Notes: generated by a model not told the origin, from the sequence alone. A stretch of DNA of 64,000 nucleotides from Oscillospiraceae bacterium (GCA_015068025.1 SVLH01000002.1:1-64000); one strand, 5' to 3'. Shown: positions 7,867 through 16,684, numbered from the stretch's first letter. Numbers and translations are program-made.

Positions 7867-8802
7867 ATGAAGAAAACTGTTCTGATGCTGCTGTGCATCG
7901 TGCTGTGTCTGTCCGGCTGCGCGGAGCAGAAAGCTCCCCAGGAGCCTGACACCCTACAGATCGTCACCACCATTTTCCCTGCCTATGATTTTGCCCGTGC
8001 CGCGGCAGGGGAGGGGGTCGAGGTGACGCTGCTGCTGCCCCCCGGCACGGAGAGCCACTCCTACGAGCCCACGCCTGCGGACATCATGGCGGTGCAGTCC
8101 TGCGACCTGTTCATCTGTTTGGGCGGTGAGTCCGATACCTGGGTGGAAACCATCCTTTCGGCCGTAGAGCCGAAGGGTGAGGTGCTGCGGATGGTGGACT
8201 GCGTGGAGCTTCTGCCGGAGGAGCATGACCACGGAGAGGCAGAGCATGACCACGACCACAGCCTCGGCGCCGTGGTGGGTATGGACGAGCACGTTTGGAC
8301 GGCGCCCGGCAATGCTGCGGAGATCACCCGGAAAATCGGGGAAAGGTTGGCGGCGCTGGATGGCATCAATGAAGTGCAGTACCGAAAAAATGCCGCCGAC
8401 TATGCGGAAAAACTGGCAGCGCTGGACGACGCGTTTGAAGCCTTTTTTTCTGCGCAACCGGACAAAACCGTTGTGTTTGGAGATCGCTTCCCCCTGCGGT
8501 ATTTCGCGGAGGCGTATGATCTGGATTACTATGCGGCTTTCCCCAGCTGCAGTACCCAGACGGAGCCGTCGGCGGCCACCATTGCATTCCTGACGGAAAA
8601 GGTGCGTGAAGAGAACATCAAAACAGTCTGGTATATCGAGTTTTCCAACCATCTGGTGGCAGACAGCATTGCCGAGGCTGCTGGGGTGAAAACTGCCATG
8701 TTCCATACCTGCCACAATGTGTCTGCGCAGGAGATTGAAGCCGGTGCCACTTATCTTTCTCTGATGGAGGGGAATCTGGAAGCCCTTCGGGAGAATTTTT
8801 AA
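7867..8802 (+). CDS. Zinc/manganese ABC transporter substrate-binding lipoprotein (ZnuA-like)
   Basis: A 311-residue lipoprotein: signal peptide with lipobox LSGC (Cys18), then a cluster A-I binding protein. Metal ligands are expected at the His in GTESHSYEPT, the His in DEHVW, a position before FPSCSTQTEPS and an acidic residue near the end. A His/Asp/Glu-rich loop with three HDH-type repeats (about residues 118-132) precedes the second ligand, a feature of zinc- rather than manganese-specific members. No permease or ATPase gene is adjacent, so it either works with a transporter encoded elsewhere or passes metal on. A Fur-type box over the start site implies metal-dependent repression. AGAGGAGA precedes ATG 7867. 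Confidence 0.9.
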   Translation: MKKTVLMLLCIVLCLSGCAEQKAPQEPDTLQIVTTIFPAYDFARAAAGEGVEVTLLLPPGTESHSYEPTPADIMAVQSCDLFICLGGESDTWVETILSAVEPKGEVLRMVDCVELLPEEHDHGEAEHDHDHSLGAVVGMDEHVWTAPGNAAEITRKIGERLAALDGINEVQYRKNAADYAEKLAALDDAFEAFFSAQPDKTVVFGDRFPLRYFAEAYDLDYYAAFPSCSTQTEPSAATIAFLTEKVREENIKTVWYIEFSNHLVADSIAEAAGVKTAMFHTCHNVSAQEIEAGATYLSLMEGNLEALRENF

Positions 8803-8808
8803 TGAAGC

Positions 8809-8843
8809 AAGCCGCCTGTTTTGCAAAACAGGCGGCTTTTTTA
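8809..8843 (+). terminator. Rho-independent terminator after the zinc-binding lipoprotein
   Basis: Stem AAGCCGCCTGTTTT / AAAACAGGCGGCTT with a GC loop followed by TTTTTT. Confidence 0.9.
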
Positions 8844-8936
8844 TGGGTGCTTTGCGCATACATTTCCATAGGCATACGTGCTGTGCGGATACAAACGCCG
8901 CAAACATATTTTTCCGTATGCAAATGGTAAAAGCTG

Positions 8937-8945
8937 TGTTATACT
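8937..8945 (+). promoter_or_regulatory. Extended -10 promoter for the acyltransferase gene
   Basis: TGT-TATACT forms an extended -10 element 22 bases before the ATG. No good -35 lies at 17 bases (TATGCA), which is typical of extended -10 promoters. Confidence 0.5.
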
Positions 8946-8967
8946 GAAAAAGAGGGAGGATTGCAGA

Positions 8968-10173
8968 ATGAAGCAGAAAAAGAGAAAAAAATGGGTCCGC
9001 CCTCGGCATCGTGTGTTTCGCAGCCTGCTGTTGTTGGTGATAGCGCCCTATGTGAAGCTGCGCTTTGGTGTGAAAGTGGAGCGCTTTGCGCAAGAGGGCA
9101 AGCGGCAGTATCTGGTCATGATGAATCACCAGACGTCGGCTGACCAGTTCTTCATCAGTATGGCCTTCCGCAAGCATGTGTATTATATCGCAACCGAGGA
9201 TATTTTCTCCCTCGGTTGGATCTCCAAGGTGATTCGCTATCTAGTGGCGCCGATCCCCATTAAGAAACAGACCACCGACCTGCAGGCGGTGAAAAATTGT
9301 ATACAGGTGGTCAGGGAAGGCGGCACCATCGCGCTGGCGCCGGAGGGAAACCGCACTTACAGCGGAAAGACCGAGTACATCAAGCCTTCCATCGTGAAGC
9401 TGGCGCGGGCGCTGAAGCTGCCCGTTGCGATTTTCCGGATCGAAGGCGGCTACGGCGTGCAGCCCCGCTGGTGTGACGGCACCCGAAAAGGCAGAATGCG
9501 CGCCTTTGTGTCCCGCGTGATAGAGCCTGAAGTGTATGGGGCGCTCTCCGATGAAGAATTTATCGCCCTGCTTCGGGAGGAACTCTACGTTAACGAGGCC
9601 GTGGCAGATGCCTGCTATACTCACGGCAAGCTGGCGGAATATCTGGAACGGGCGGTGTATGTCTGTCCGGACTGCGGCCTTTCTGTCTTTGAGAGTCACG
9701 GGGACATCATCACCTGCAAGACCTGCGGAAAGCAGGCGCGCTATCTGCCCAGCAAGGAACTGGAGGGCATTGGCGCGGCGTTCCCGTTCCGCTTTGTGAA
9801 TGACTGGTACGAGTACCAGACGGACTTTGTCAGCAAACTGGATCTGACACCGTTTTGCGAAACAGCCATGTACTGCGATACTGTGCGGCTTTCTCGGGTG
9901 CATCTCTACCAGTACAAGGAAGTGCTGAAACCGGAGACCCAAGTTTGCCTTTACGGCGACCGCATCGTGATCGGAGGGGAGTTGGTGCTGCCCTTTGATG
10001 ACGTTTCTGCCGTCACCGTGCTGGGACGGAACAAACTGAACATCTATCACGACGGCACGGTCTATCAGCTCAAAGGCGACAAACGCTTCAATGCGCTGAA
10101 ATATGTGAATATCTATTATCACTACAAAAACATCAATGAAGGTAGGGAAGATGGAAAATTTTTGGGACTTTAG
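8968..10173 (+). CDS. PlsC-type acyltransferase with C-terminal zinc ribbon and PH-like region
   Basis: A 401-residue protein. The N-terminal half is a 1-acyl-glycerol-3-phosphate acyltransferase domain: an amphipathic/hydrophobic segment (about 17-29), catalytic NHQTSAD (His54-Asp59, HX4D) and the substrate-binding EGNRT block (126-130). Typical PlsC proteins end near residue 230. Here about 170 extra residues follow: a zinc ribbon with CPDC (233/236) and CKTC (250/253), then a beta-rich region that may be PH-like. The enzyme should act at the inner membrane in phospholipid synthesis; the extension's role is unknown. ATG 8968 is preceded by AGGGAGGA. Its end overlaps the next gene by 23 bases. 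Confidence 0.85.
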   Translation: MKQKKRKKWVRPRHRVFRSLLLLVIAPYVKLRFGVKVERFAQEGKRQYLVMMNHQTSADQFFISMAFRKHVYYIATEDIFSLGWISKVIRYLVAPIPIKKQTTDLQAVKNCIQVVREGGTIALAPEGNRTYSGKTEYIKPSIVKLARALKLPVAIFRIEGGYGVQPRWCDGTRKGRMRAFVSRVIEPEVYGALSDEEFIALLREELYVNEAVADACYTHGKLAEYLERAVYVCPDCGLSVFESHGDIITCKTCGKQARYLPSKELEGIGAAFPFRFVNDWYEYQTDFVSKLDLTPFCETAMYCDTVRLSRVHLYQYKEVLKPETQVCLYGDRIVIGGELVLPFDDVSAVTVLGRNKLNIYHDGTVYQLKGDKRFNALKYVNIYYHYKNINEGREDGKFLGL

Positions 10174-11545
10174 TGTTTGGGGTGATTTTCACCTGATCGC
10201 GATGCTGCTGTTGAGCCTGTTGGCAGCCAACGCTTTGAAGCGGGTCATTCCCATGCTGCGGGCGTCTTTGATTCCGACATCCGTGCTGGGCGGCGCATTG
10301 CTGCTGCTGGCATCGGGGCTTTATAAGTTGTTTACCGGAGATGTGATGTTCGACACGGCCTTTTTTGCCGGGAAGGGCATGGCCTTGCTGGAGACGATCA
10401 CCTATCATACGCTGGCGCTGGGCTTTATCGCCTCCACGCTGAAAACGTCGGACGAGAAGATGACCAAGCAGCGTACCGTGGAAATTTTCAACACCGGCGT
10501 GACCACTGTTTCCACTTACCTGATGCAGGCCGTTCTGGGTTTTGGCATCACCATGGTGGCGGCGAAGCTGGTTTCCGACTTTTTCCCTGCTGCGGGCGTG
10601 CTGCTTCCCTTTGGTTACGGTCAGGGTCCCGGACAGGCGATGAATTACGGCGGCATCTACGAGCTGGAATACGGCTTCGAGGGTGGCAAGAGTTTTGGCC
10701 TGACCATTGCGGCGCTGGGCTTTATCAGCGCGGCGCTGGGTGGTGTGATCCATCTGAATCTGCTGAAGAAGAAGCGGAAGATCAACATCGGCAGCGGCGA
10801 GGAGATCTCCTATGACACCGAGGAGATCCAGCTGGCCAACGAGATCCCCATGCAGGGCAGCATGGATAAGCTGACCGTGCAGGTGGCCTTTGTGTTTGCG
10901 GCCTACTTCATGGCTCACGGGCTGATGTATATGCTGGGCCGTCTGCTGCCGGGGATGCGCTCCGTCATTTACGGGTTCAATTTCCTGCTGGGCGTGATGA
11001 CGGCCACGCTGCTGAAAGTGACCCTGGGCCTGCTGGAAAAGAAGGGCATTATGAAGCGGCGCTATACCAATAACTTCCTGATGACCCGTGTCAGCAACTT
11101 CTTCTTCGATATCATGGTGGTGGCCAGCATTGCCGCCATTCGCCTTGGCATTCTGGAACAGTACTGGGGCATCATTCTCGTTCTGGGTGTGTCCGCTCTG
11201 GTTCTCACCTACCTTTACAACTATGTTGTGGCAAAGGCACTGTTCCCTGCCTATCAGGAGGAGCAGTTCCTCACTATGTACGGCATGCTTACCGGTACCG
11301 CCAGCACCGGCATCGCACTGCTGCGCGAGCTGGACGGTCGGTTTGAGACCCCCGCTGCGGACAATCTGGTTTACCAGAACTTCCCGGCCATCGTGTTTGG
11401 CTTCCCCATGATGCTGCTGGCAACGCTGGCACCCCGGAAGCCGGGCGTGACCATGGTGTGTCTGGTGGCGTTCTTCCTGGTTATGAATGTGATCCTGTTC
11501 CGATCCTTCCTCTTCCGGCGGCGGAAAACACCCGTGGAGCAGTAA
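10151..11545 (+). CDS. Sodium:glutamate symporter, GltS-like (ESS family)
   Basis: A 464-residue, highly hydrophobic transporter. The conserved pore motif GYGQGPGQAMN (about residues 153-163) and the matching second-half motif around YGMLTGTASTGIALLRELD support the inverted-repeat fold of the ESS family, which imports glutamate with sodium. A hydrophilic cytoplasmic loop with many charged residues (about 205-235) separates the halves. ATG 10151 follows AGGTAGGG; ATG 10136 is a less likely alternative. The gene overlaps the acyltransferase, so the two are co-transcribed. Exact substrate is inferred from the family only. Confidence 0.88.
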   Translation: MENFWDFSVWGDFHLIAMLLLSLLAANALKRVIPMLRASLIPTSVLGGALLLLASGLYKLFTGDVMFDTAFFAGKGMALLETITYHTLALGFIASTLKTSDEKMTKQRTVEIFNTGVTTVSTYLMQAVLGFGITMVAAKLVSDFFPAAGVLLPFGYGQGPGQAMNYGGIYELEYGFEGGKSFGLTIAALGFISAALGGVIHLNLLKKKRKINIGSGEEISYDTEEIQLANEIPMQGSMDKLTVQVAFVFAAYFMAHGLMYMLGRLLPGMRSVIYGFNFLLGVMTATLLKVTLGLLEKKGIMKRRYTNNFLMTRVSNFFFDIMVVASIAAIRLGILEQYWGIILVLGVSALVLTYLYNYVVAKALFPAYQEEQFLTMYGMLTGTASTGIALLRELDGRFETPAADNLVYQNFPAIVFGFPMMLLATLAPRKPGVTMVCLVAFFLVMNVILFRSFLFRRRKTPVEQ

Positions 11546-11560
11546 GCCTGTTTATCAATA

Positions 11561-11600
11561 AAAAACCACTCCGAGGCATGCGGCCCCGGAGTGGTTTTTA
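11561..11600. terminator. Bidirectional terminator between gltS-like and bile salt hydrolase genes
   Basis: AAAACCACTCCG pairs with CGGAGTGGTTTT (loop around AGGCATGCGGCCC). A-tract and T-tract flank both sides, so it can end transcription of the convergent genes on both strands. Confidence 0.85.
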
Positions 11601-12572
11601 ATTCTGCCAATCAAAATCTGTGGTGGTGCGCAGTGGGTAGGCGATGAGGGTGTCCGTCTCCAGATCCTCGCGGTGCAGATCGACTGCGGTGATCCGCCGG
11701 TTTTCATAGGTGGTGTAGTAATAGATGCCCCGTTCCATGCTGCAGCAGCAGGAATAGAGAGTGATTTCGTAGGCACCCCCGCCCAGATGGACGCAGCCCC
11801 GCTGCTGCTCTACGCTGCCCAGAATGTGGAAAAATTGGCTTACGCTCTCTGATTCCGTTTCGCCGGAGGCGGCATTCAGCCGGGTGAAGGCGGCGCGGAC
11901 GAAACGGGAGGCGGAGGAGGGGTCACCCGGCAGCCCCATGGCGCCCATCCCACGGCTGTACGGCTGCAAGTCCAGCTCGGTGGAAAAGGTGTTGACCGGC
12001 ACCTCTCGGGTCAGACGCATATAACCGGCCAGGTTGGTCAGGTGGAAGTCGAAGGGCGGGGCGTTGGTCAGGACCCCTACCGGGTTTTTCCGGAGCCGCA
12101 GACCGTCCTGTAACGGCTCAACAACGATTGCCCCCGTGCGGTCGGCAATCATCCAGTGCAAGGGCGTGCGGGGCAGTTGGGGGCTGAAATCCAGCGCCAG
12201 CAGATTGGTGCGCTGCAATAATTTCCGTGCCTCGTCCAGAGTGGCGCATTGCCCAAGCACCCATGGGATCAATTCAAAGGGGGCGATGTTCTCCCGTCCG
12301 GCCTGCTGTGGGTGATAACAGGCGAAGTGCGGAAAATTCAGCCCCGCCATGGCAAGACCCGCCTCGTTGACGGCGTCATAATAGAGGGGATAGCCCTCGG
12401 CCACGTGGGCCATGCCGATGATGGCGTAATGGCGGTTTTGGGGCGGAGCGTGCCGAAAGGCGAGGGGGAAGTTCCGGGGCGTAATGGTGACCGTTTCCCC
12501 CGGCGAGCCTTCCAGATCTAGATTCCGACCGAAATAGTGGCCTTTGGTTTGATAGGTGATCGCCGTACACAT
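11598..12572 (-). CDS. bsh: Bile salt hydrolase (choloylglycine hydrolase)
   Basis: A 324-residue Ntn-hydrolase that removes glycine or taurine from conjugated bile salts. After Met removal Cys2 is the nucleophile (MCTAITY). The other catalytic positions are present: Arg16 and Asp19 in GRNLD, Asn79 in AGLNFP, Asn170 in LTNAP and Arg223 in SASRF. Asn at 79, rather than the Tyr of many penicillin V acylases, favours bile salts. The sequence tracks clostridial choloylglycine hydrolases along its whole length (for example YENRRITAVDL near the end). GGAGGTGTG precedes the ATG. It is a single-gene unit between two terminators. No signal peptide, so the enzyme is intracellular; the gene marks a gut lifestyle. 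Confidence 0.93.
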   Translation of the reverse strand: MCTAITYQTKGHYFGRNLDLEGSPGETVTITPRNFPLAFRHAPPQNRHYAIIGMAHVAEGYPLYYDAVNEAGLAMAGLNFPHFACYHPQQAGRENIAPFELIPWVLGQCATLDEARKLLQRTNLLALDFSPQLPRTPLHWMIADRTGAIVVEPLQDGLRLRKNPVGVLTNAPPFDFHLTNLAGYMRLTREVPVNTFSTELDLQPYSRGMGAMGLPGDPSSASRFVRAAFTRLNAASGETESESVSQFFHILGSVEQQRGCVHLGGGAYEITLYSCCCSMERGIYYYTTYENRRITAVDLHREDLETDTLIAYPLRTTTDFDWQN

Positions 12573-12635
12573 TATGGCACACCTCCGTAGGTATGAAGAT
12601 AGCCATAGTTTGCGGAATGGGGCGCGTATTATTAC

Positions 12636-12671
12636 AAAAGAGCGGAAAGCACAGCTTTCCGCTCTTTGACG
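12636..12671 (-). terminator. Terminator after glyA
   Basis: On the minus strand AAAGAGCGGAAAGC pairs with GCTTTCCGCTCTTT (loop TGT), followed by TTGTAATAAT. It separates glyA from the downstream bile salt hydrolase gene. Confidence 0.8.
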
Positions 12672-12674
12672 TAA

Positions 12675-13922
12675 TTATTCGTAAATGGGGAACTGACGGC
12701 ACAGCGCCTCCACCTCGGCGCGGACCTGTGCGGCGTTGCCTTCGAAGTCCTCAGCCACCATGGCCATCCACTTGGCGATCTTCACCATCTCGGCTTCCTT
12801 GAAGCCGCGGGAGGTGACGGCAGGGGTGCCCACGCGGATACCGCTGGTCACGAAGGGCTTTTCGGGATCGTTGGGGATGGCGTTCTTGTTGACGGTGATC
12901 TGCACCTCGTCCAGACGATGCTCGAACTCCTTGCCGGTGATGTGGAAGTTGCGGACATCCACCAGACACAGGTGGTTGTCCGTACCGCCAGACACCAGAC
13001 GGAAGCCGTTCTTCACCAGTTCGTCGGCCAGCACCGCGGCGTTCTTCACCACCTGCTCGCCGTAGGCCTTGAATTCCGGCTTCAGGGCTTCGCCAAAGCA
13101 CACGGCCTTGGCGGCGATGATATGTTCCAGAGGGCCGCCCTGGGTGCCGGGGAACACGGCGGAGTTGATCTTTTTGTACATCTCCTCGTCATTGCAGAGG
13201 ATCATACCGCCACGGGGGCCGCGCAGGGTCTTGTGGGTGGTGGTGGTCACCACGTCGGCATAGGGAATGGGGGAGGGATGGACGCCTGCGGCCACAAGGC
13301 CGGCGATGTGCGCCATATCCACCATCAGGTAGGCGCCCACGGCGTCGGCAATCTCGCGGAACTTCGCAAAGTCCAGCGTGCGGGGATAGGCGCTGGCACC
13401 GGCCAGAAGCAGCTTGGGTTTGCAGGCCTTGGCGGTTTCCATCAGCTTATCGTAGTCGATGGTCTCGGAGTTGTCCTCCACGCCGTAGGGGACGATGTTG
13501 AAGTACTTGCCGGAGATGTTGACGGGGCTGCCGTGGCTCAGGTGGCCTCCGTGTGCCAGATTCATGCTCAATACGGTGTCACCGGGCTGCAGCAGGGCAA
13601 AGAAGGCAGCCAGGTTGGCGTTGGCGCCGGAGTGAGGCTGGACGTTGGCGTAGTTGCAGCCAAACAGCTTGCAGGCGCGCTGGCGAGCCAGTTCTTCCGT
13701 GATGTCCACGGCGTAGCAGCCGCCGTAGTAGCGCTTGCCGGGATAACCCTCGGCATATTTATTGGTCAGGCAGGTTCCCATCGCAGCCATCACAGCTGGG
13801 CTGACAATGTTTTCGGAGGCGATCAGCTCGATGTTGCGGCGTTCGCGGTCGAACTCCTCGCGAATGGAAGCCCCGACCTCGGGATCAAAGCCGGAGATGA
13901 AATCAATGGTCTGCTGGATCAT
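12675..13922 (-). CDS. glyA: Serine hydroxymethyltransferase
   Basis: A 415-residue PLP enzyme converting serine and tetrahydrofolate to glycine and 5,10-methylene-THF in the cytosol. Landmarks: [10 protein letters not shown] and [13 protein letters not shown] in the N-terminal part, HSGANAN, the [13 protein letters not shown] block and the PLP-lysine motif [14 protein letters not shown] (Lys about 229). Length is normal. AAAGGAGG precedes the ATG. Its own promoter lies 55-80 bases upstream. The upstream fthC and dinB genes are on the same strand, so the one-carbon enzymes GlyA and FthC are neighbours and also connect to the purine genes later in this window. Confidence 0.96.
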   Translation of the reverse strand: MIQQTIDFISGFDPEVGASIREEFDRERRNIELIASENIVSPAVMAAMGTCLTNKYAEGYPGKRYYGGCYAVDITEELARQRACKLFGCNYANVQPHSGANANLAAFFALLQPGDTVLSMNLAHGGHLSHGSPVNISGKYFNIVPYGVEDNSETIDYDKLMETAKACKPKLLLAGASAYPRTLDFAKFREIADAVGAYLMVDMAHIAGLVAAGVHPSPIPYADVVTTTTHKTLRGPRGGMILCNDEEMYKKINSAVFPGTQGGPLEHIIAAKAVCFGEALKPEFKAYGEQVVKNAAVLADELVKNGFRLVSGGTDNHLCLVDVRNFHITGKEFEHRLDEVQITVNKNAIPNDPEKPFVTSGIRVGTPAVTSRGFKEAEMVKIAKWMAMVAEDFEGNAAQVRAEVEALCRQFPIYE

Positions 13923-13976
13923 GGGACTGGCCCTCCTTTAGTGTTGAAAAAGATACTACCTTTCGAAGATGCTATC

Positions 13977-14005
13977 ATTTTAGGATAGAATATGCCTCTT
14001 TACAA
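13977..14005 (-). promoter_or_regulatory. Promoter of glyA
   Basis: On the minus strand TTGTAA (14000-14005), a 17-base spacer and TAAAAT (13977-13982). The leader of about 45 bases shows no obvious riboswitch fold. Confidence 0.6.
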
Positions 14006-14044
14006 GGGGTATTTTCGACGGTTTTTTATGGAAAACGCGCAGAT

Positions 14045-14067
14045 AAATCGACGGTTTCCGTCGATTT
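14045..14067 (-). terminator. Hairpin at the end of fthC (weak terminator)
   Basis: A perfect 10-bp inverted repeat, AAATCGACGG / CCGTCGATTT with a 3-base loop, overlaps the fthC stop codon. The T-rich run only appears about 10 bases later, so termination may be partial. Confidence 0.4.
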
Positions 14068-14653
14068 AGCCTAATCGGGCGGGGATGCCGTCCTCATACA
14101 GCCCGCGCTCTGTGAGGACCCATGGAATGGGGTAGTCATGAGGCTCTACGGGGATCTCGTCCCGCAGGAGAAGCTCGGGACAAAGCAGGACGCTGCCGCT
14201 GCGATAGTGGGAGAGAAAGCGGTCGTAATACCCGCCGCCCTTGCCCAGCCGCTGTCCCGCACGGTTGCAGGTCATGCAGGGGATGATGGCAAAATCCACT
14301 TCGTCGGGCGTCAGCGATGGACTGTCGGCAGGCGGCTCCAAAAGCCCGTAGCTTCCGGGCACAAGCTGATCGAGGGAAGTGATCTCCCGCAGCTCCATGA
14401 TGCCCTTGTCCACGCACAGGGGCACGCACAGTCGCTTTCCGGCGGCCAGGGCGTGTTCCAGAGTGGGGTGGGTATTCACTTCGGGATAGCGCCCCACAAA
14501 GCAGAAGATGCAGTCTGCGGCCTGGTATTCCGGCATGGCCGACAGGTGTTGCAGTATGGCGTGTCCGGCTTTTTCCAGATAGTGGGGGGAAATGGTTTTC
14601 AGCAAGGTGCGCATGGTTTTCCGCAGCTGCTGTTTTTCTTCCTGTCTGGTCAT
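14066..14653 (-). CDS. fthC: 5-formyltetrahydrofolate cyclo-ligase
   Basis: A 195-residue ATP-dependent enzyme converting 5-formyl-THF to 5,10-methenyl-THF, recycling a folate by-product of serine hydroxymethyltransferase. The N-terminal KQQLRKTMR helix binds ATP phosphate; the C-terminal signature is the glycine-rich RLGKGGGYYDRFL (about residues 132-144). The gene starts inside the dinB stop region (4-base overlap) and is followed 140 bases later by glyA, whose side reaction makes its substrate. The two share direction though glyA has its own promoter. Confidence 0.93.
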   Translation of the reverse strand: MTRQEEKQQLRKTMRTLLKTISPHYLEKAGHAILQHLSAMPEYQAADCIFCFVGRYPEVNTHPTLEHALAAGKRLCVPLCVDKGIMELREITSLDQLVPGSYGLLEPPADSPSLTPDEVDFAIIPCMTCNRAGQRLGKGGGYYDRFLSHYRSGSVLLCPELLLRDEIPVEPHDYPIPWVLTERGLYEDGIPARLG

Positions 14654-15864
14654 GGCAGAGGGTCATCCTCCTTTTTCGGCTGTGCCGCGCCAAAGAGGAT
14701 GGCGCCGCTGCCGTATTTGCCGCGAATGTGGTCCATGGTGGCCTCCAGCCTCTCCTGCTTTTCCCGGCGGGGCGCTGCGGGAGAGGTAAAGAGATCCACC
14801 TGCTCATAGGCGTCCTGATCCGCAACCAGATAAATGGCGGTGACGGTCAGCGCCCGGATGGGCGCAGGCGGCGTCCATAACTCCTCCACCAGCTCAATGG
14901 CGGTGTCGGTGATGTCGCGGATCAGATGGGTGGGGGCAGAGAGCCGCTTTTGGCGAGAGCGGTCGTGGAACGCGGGGTCGCGTATCGTGACATGTACACC
15001 GGTGGCATACAGCCCCTCGTGGCGCAGACGGGATGCCACGGAATCCGAGAGCATGGCGATGCCGGCACGCACCTGCTCCCGGGTTGTCAGATTCTGGGGA
15101 AAGGTCGTTCCGTTTCCCACGGATTTTACGGGCTCGGCGTCGAAGCGGGAGCGCACCGGGGCGGTGTCCAGACCGTTGGCAAACTCGTGGAGCTGCACAC
15201 CCATCTTTCCCATCAGCGTTTCCAGCATTTCGCTTTTGCACGCCGCCAGCTGACCGATGGTGGTGATGCCGTATTGGCGCAGGAGTTTACGGGCGGCGCC
15301 GCCCACATACAGCAGATCGCCCACCGGCAGCGGCCAGATCAGTTCCTGCCAATTTTCGCGGGAGATCACGGTGGTGGCGTCCGGCTTTTTATAGTCGCTG
15401 CCCAGCTTGGCAAAGACCTTGTTGAAGCTGACACCGACAGAGAGCGTCAGACCCAGTTCGTTCCGAACCCTGCGGCGCAGGGTGTCGGCCAGCGCGCGGG
15501 CGTCGCCGCCGAAAAGGTGCAGCGTGTGGGTCACGTCCAGCCAGCTTTCGTCAATGCCGAAAGGCTCCACCAGATCGGTATATTCATCGTAAATGGCATT
15601 GACTTTTTGGGAGTATTCCCGGTACAGATCGTGGTGCGGCGGCAGCAGTACCAGATCAGGACACTTCTTCTTTGCCTGCCAGACGGTTTCTGCCGTCTGG
15701 ACGCCAAAGCGCTTGGCAGGTTCGTTTTTGGCAAGGATGATGCCGTGGCGGGAGGCGGGATCGCCGCAGACGGCTGTAGGAACATGGCGCAGATCGGGAT
15801 GACTCAAAAGCTCTACGGACGCGTAGAAGCAGTTCAGATCACAGTGCAGGATGATGCGGTCCAT
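14650..15864 (-). CDS. dinB: DNA polymerase IV (Y family)
   Basis: A 404-residue translesion polymerase. Catalytic carboxylates are in HCDLNCFYASVE (metal A Asp8) and GIDESWLDVT; the fingers/palm include GVSFNKVFAKLGSDYKKPD and the thumb has the helix-hairpin-helix around LYVGGAARKLLRQYGITTIGQL. The little-finger domain follows. A beta-clamp-binding pentapeptide QVDLF lies at residues 355-359, then a charged tail. GGAAAGGAGGG precedes the ATG. The gene overlaps fthC by 4 bases. An extended -10 promoter is visible; no obvious LexA site was recognised. Confidence 0.95.
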   Translation of the reverse strand: MDRIILHCDLNCFYASVELLSHPDLRHVPTAVCGDPASRHGIILAKNEPAKRFGVQTAETVWQAKKKCPDLVLLPPHHDLYREYSQKVNAIYDEYTDLVEPFGIDESWLDVTHTLHLFGGDARALADTLRRRVRNELGLTLSVGVSFNKVFAKLGSDYKKPDATTVISRENWQELIWPLPVGDLLYVGGAARKLLRQYGITTIGQLAACKSEMLETLMGKMGVQLHEFANGLDTAPVRSRFDAEPVKSVGNGTTFPQNLTTREQVRAGIAMLSDSVASRLRHEGLYATGVHVTIRDPAFHDRSRQKRLSAPTHLIRDITDTAIELVEELWTPPAPIRALTVTAIYLVADQDAYEQVDLFTSPAAPRREKQERLEATMDHIRGKYGSGAILFGAAQPKKEDDPLP

Positions 15865-15893
15865 GGCGAACCCTCCTTTCCAAAGATGGTTCT

Positions 15894-15902
15894 ATCATAC
15901 CA
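15894..15902 (-). promoter_or_regulatory. Extended -10 promoter of dinB
   Basis: On the minus strand TGG-TATGAT, 29 bases before the start codon. The -35 region (TTTTCA) is weak. Confidence 0.5.
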
Positions 15903-15925
15903 CGGAGGAGGGTGTTTGAAAAGAG

Positions 15926-15958
15926 AAAAGCGGCTCGCCGACAGCGAGCCGCTTTTTA
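15926..15958 (-). terminator. Terminator of the riboflavin transporter gene
   Basis: AAAAGCGGCTCGC and GCGAGCCGCTTTTT form a 13-bp stem immediately after the ribU stop. Runs on both sides make it usable in either direction. Confidence 0.85.
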
Positions 15959-15960
15959 TG

Positions 15961-16677
15961 TTATCGAAGTTTTAACAGGCGTTCAATGCGCTTATACAGC
16001 AGGAAAGTCAGGAAAGAGACCAGGACACCCTTGAGAAGATTGAAGGGAACAACGGCAAACAGAACCAGCGTTGTCAAATCGGTGATCGCTTTGTTGACTT
16101 CTGTTCCCATTCCAATAATTGCCTCCAGAGGAAGTCCATACAGCTTGGAAAAGGCAGGAATAAGGTACAAAGCATTGAACAGACTGCCAAATACTGTCAT
16201 TACAAGGGTTCCGGCAGCCATGCCGATCAAAGCGCCCTTCTTTGTTTTGACACAATGATAGACGATGGTGGCAGGAAGGACGAAGGAGCAGCCCACTACA
16301 AAGTTGGCAAAGTCACCGACAAATGCGGTGCTGGTTCCCTTCAGGAAAAGCTTGATGATGATCTTCAAAAGCTCACAGACCACGCCGGCGACAGGTCCCA
16401 GAGAGAAGGAACAGATGAACACGGGAACTTCACTAAGATCGATCTGGTAAAAGGGAGGAGCAAAGGGAAGAGAAATTTCAAAATACATCAAAAGAGCGGC
16501 AACAGCACTGAAAATACCAATATAGGAAACCCGTCTTGCAGGGGAGATTTTGTGGGTCTTGATCCAGAACCGTTCGGAGAGCACCGCGATGAGGAGAATG
16601 CCGAGAAAGACCAACAGACACATGGCGAGAAAGGCAACATTTTCTTGAATTTGCGTCCACAGGGCAGAAAGTTTCAT
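15961..16677 (-). CDS. ribU: Riboflavin ECF transporter substrate-binding subunit
   Basis: A 238-residue membrane protein, the S-component that binds riboflavin and docks on a shared energy-coupling module (EcfT/EcfA, not in this window). The RibU hallmark region PPFYQIDLSEVPVFICSF is followed by a long KGTSTAFVGDFANF block. An additional N-terminal helix (about residues 14-34) precedes the six-helix core, making it slightly longer than most. The upstream FMN riboswitch independently supports the substrate. The Shine-Dalgarno AAAGGAG lies 10 bases before the ATG and can pair with an upstream CTCCTTT, so FMN probably represses translation. Confidence 0.93.
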   Translation of the reverse strand: MKLSALWTQIQENVAFLAMCLLVFLGILLIAVLSERFWIKTHKISPARRVSYIGIFSAVAALLMYFEISLPFAPPFYQIDLSEVPVFICSFSLGPVAGVVCELLKIIIKLFLKGTSTAFVGDFANFVVGCSFVLPATIVYHCVKTKKGALIGMAAGTLVMTVFGSLFNALYLIPAFSKLYGLPLEAIIGMGTEVNKAITDLTTLVLFAVVPFNLLKGVLVSFLTFLLYKRIERLLKLR

Positions 16678-16684
16678 AAAAAAT

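Noticed and set aside
13923-14044. glyA leader considered as a riboswitch
   Set aside because: The transcribed leader is about 45 bases, too short for a glycine, SAM or folate aptamer, and no consensus blocks were seen.
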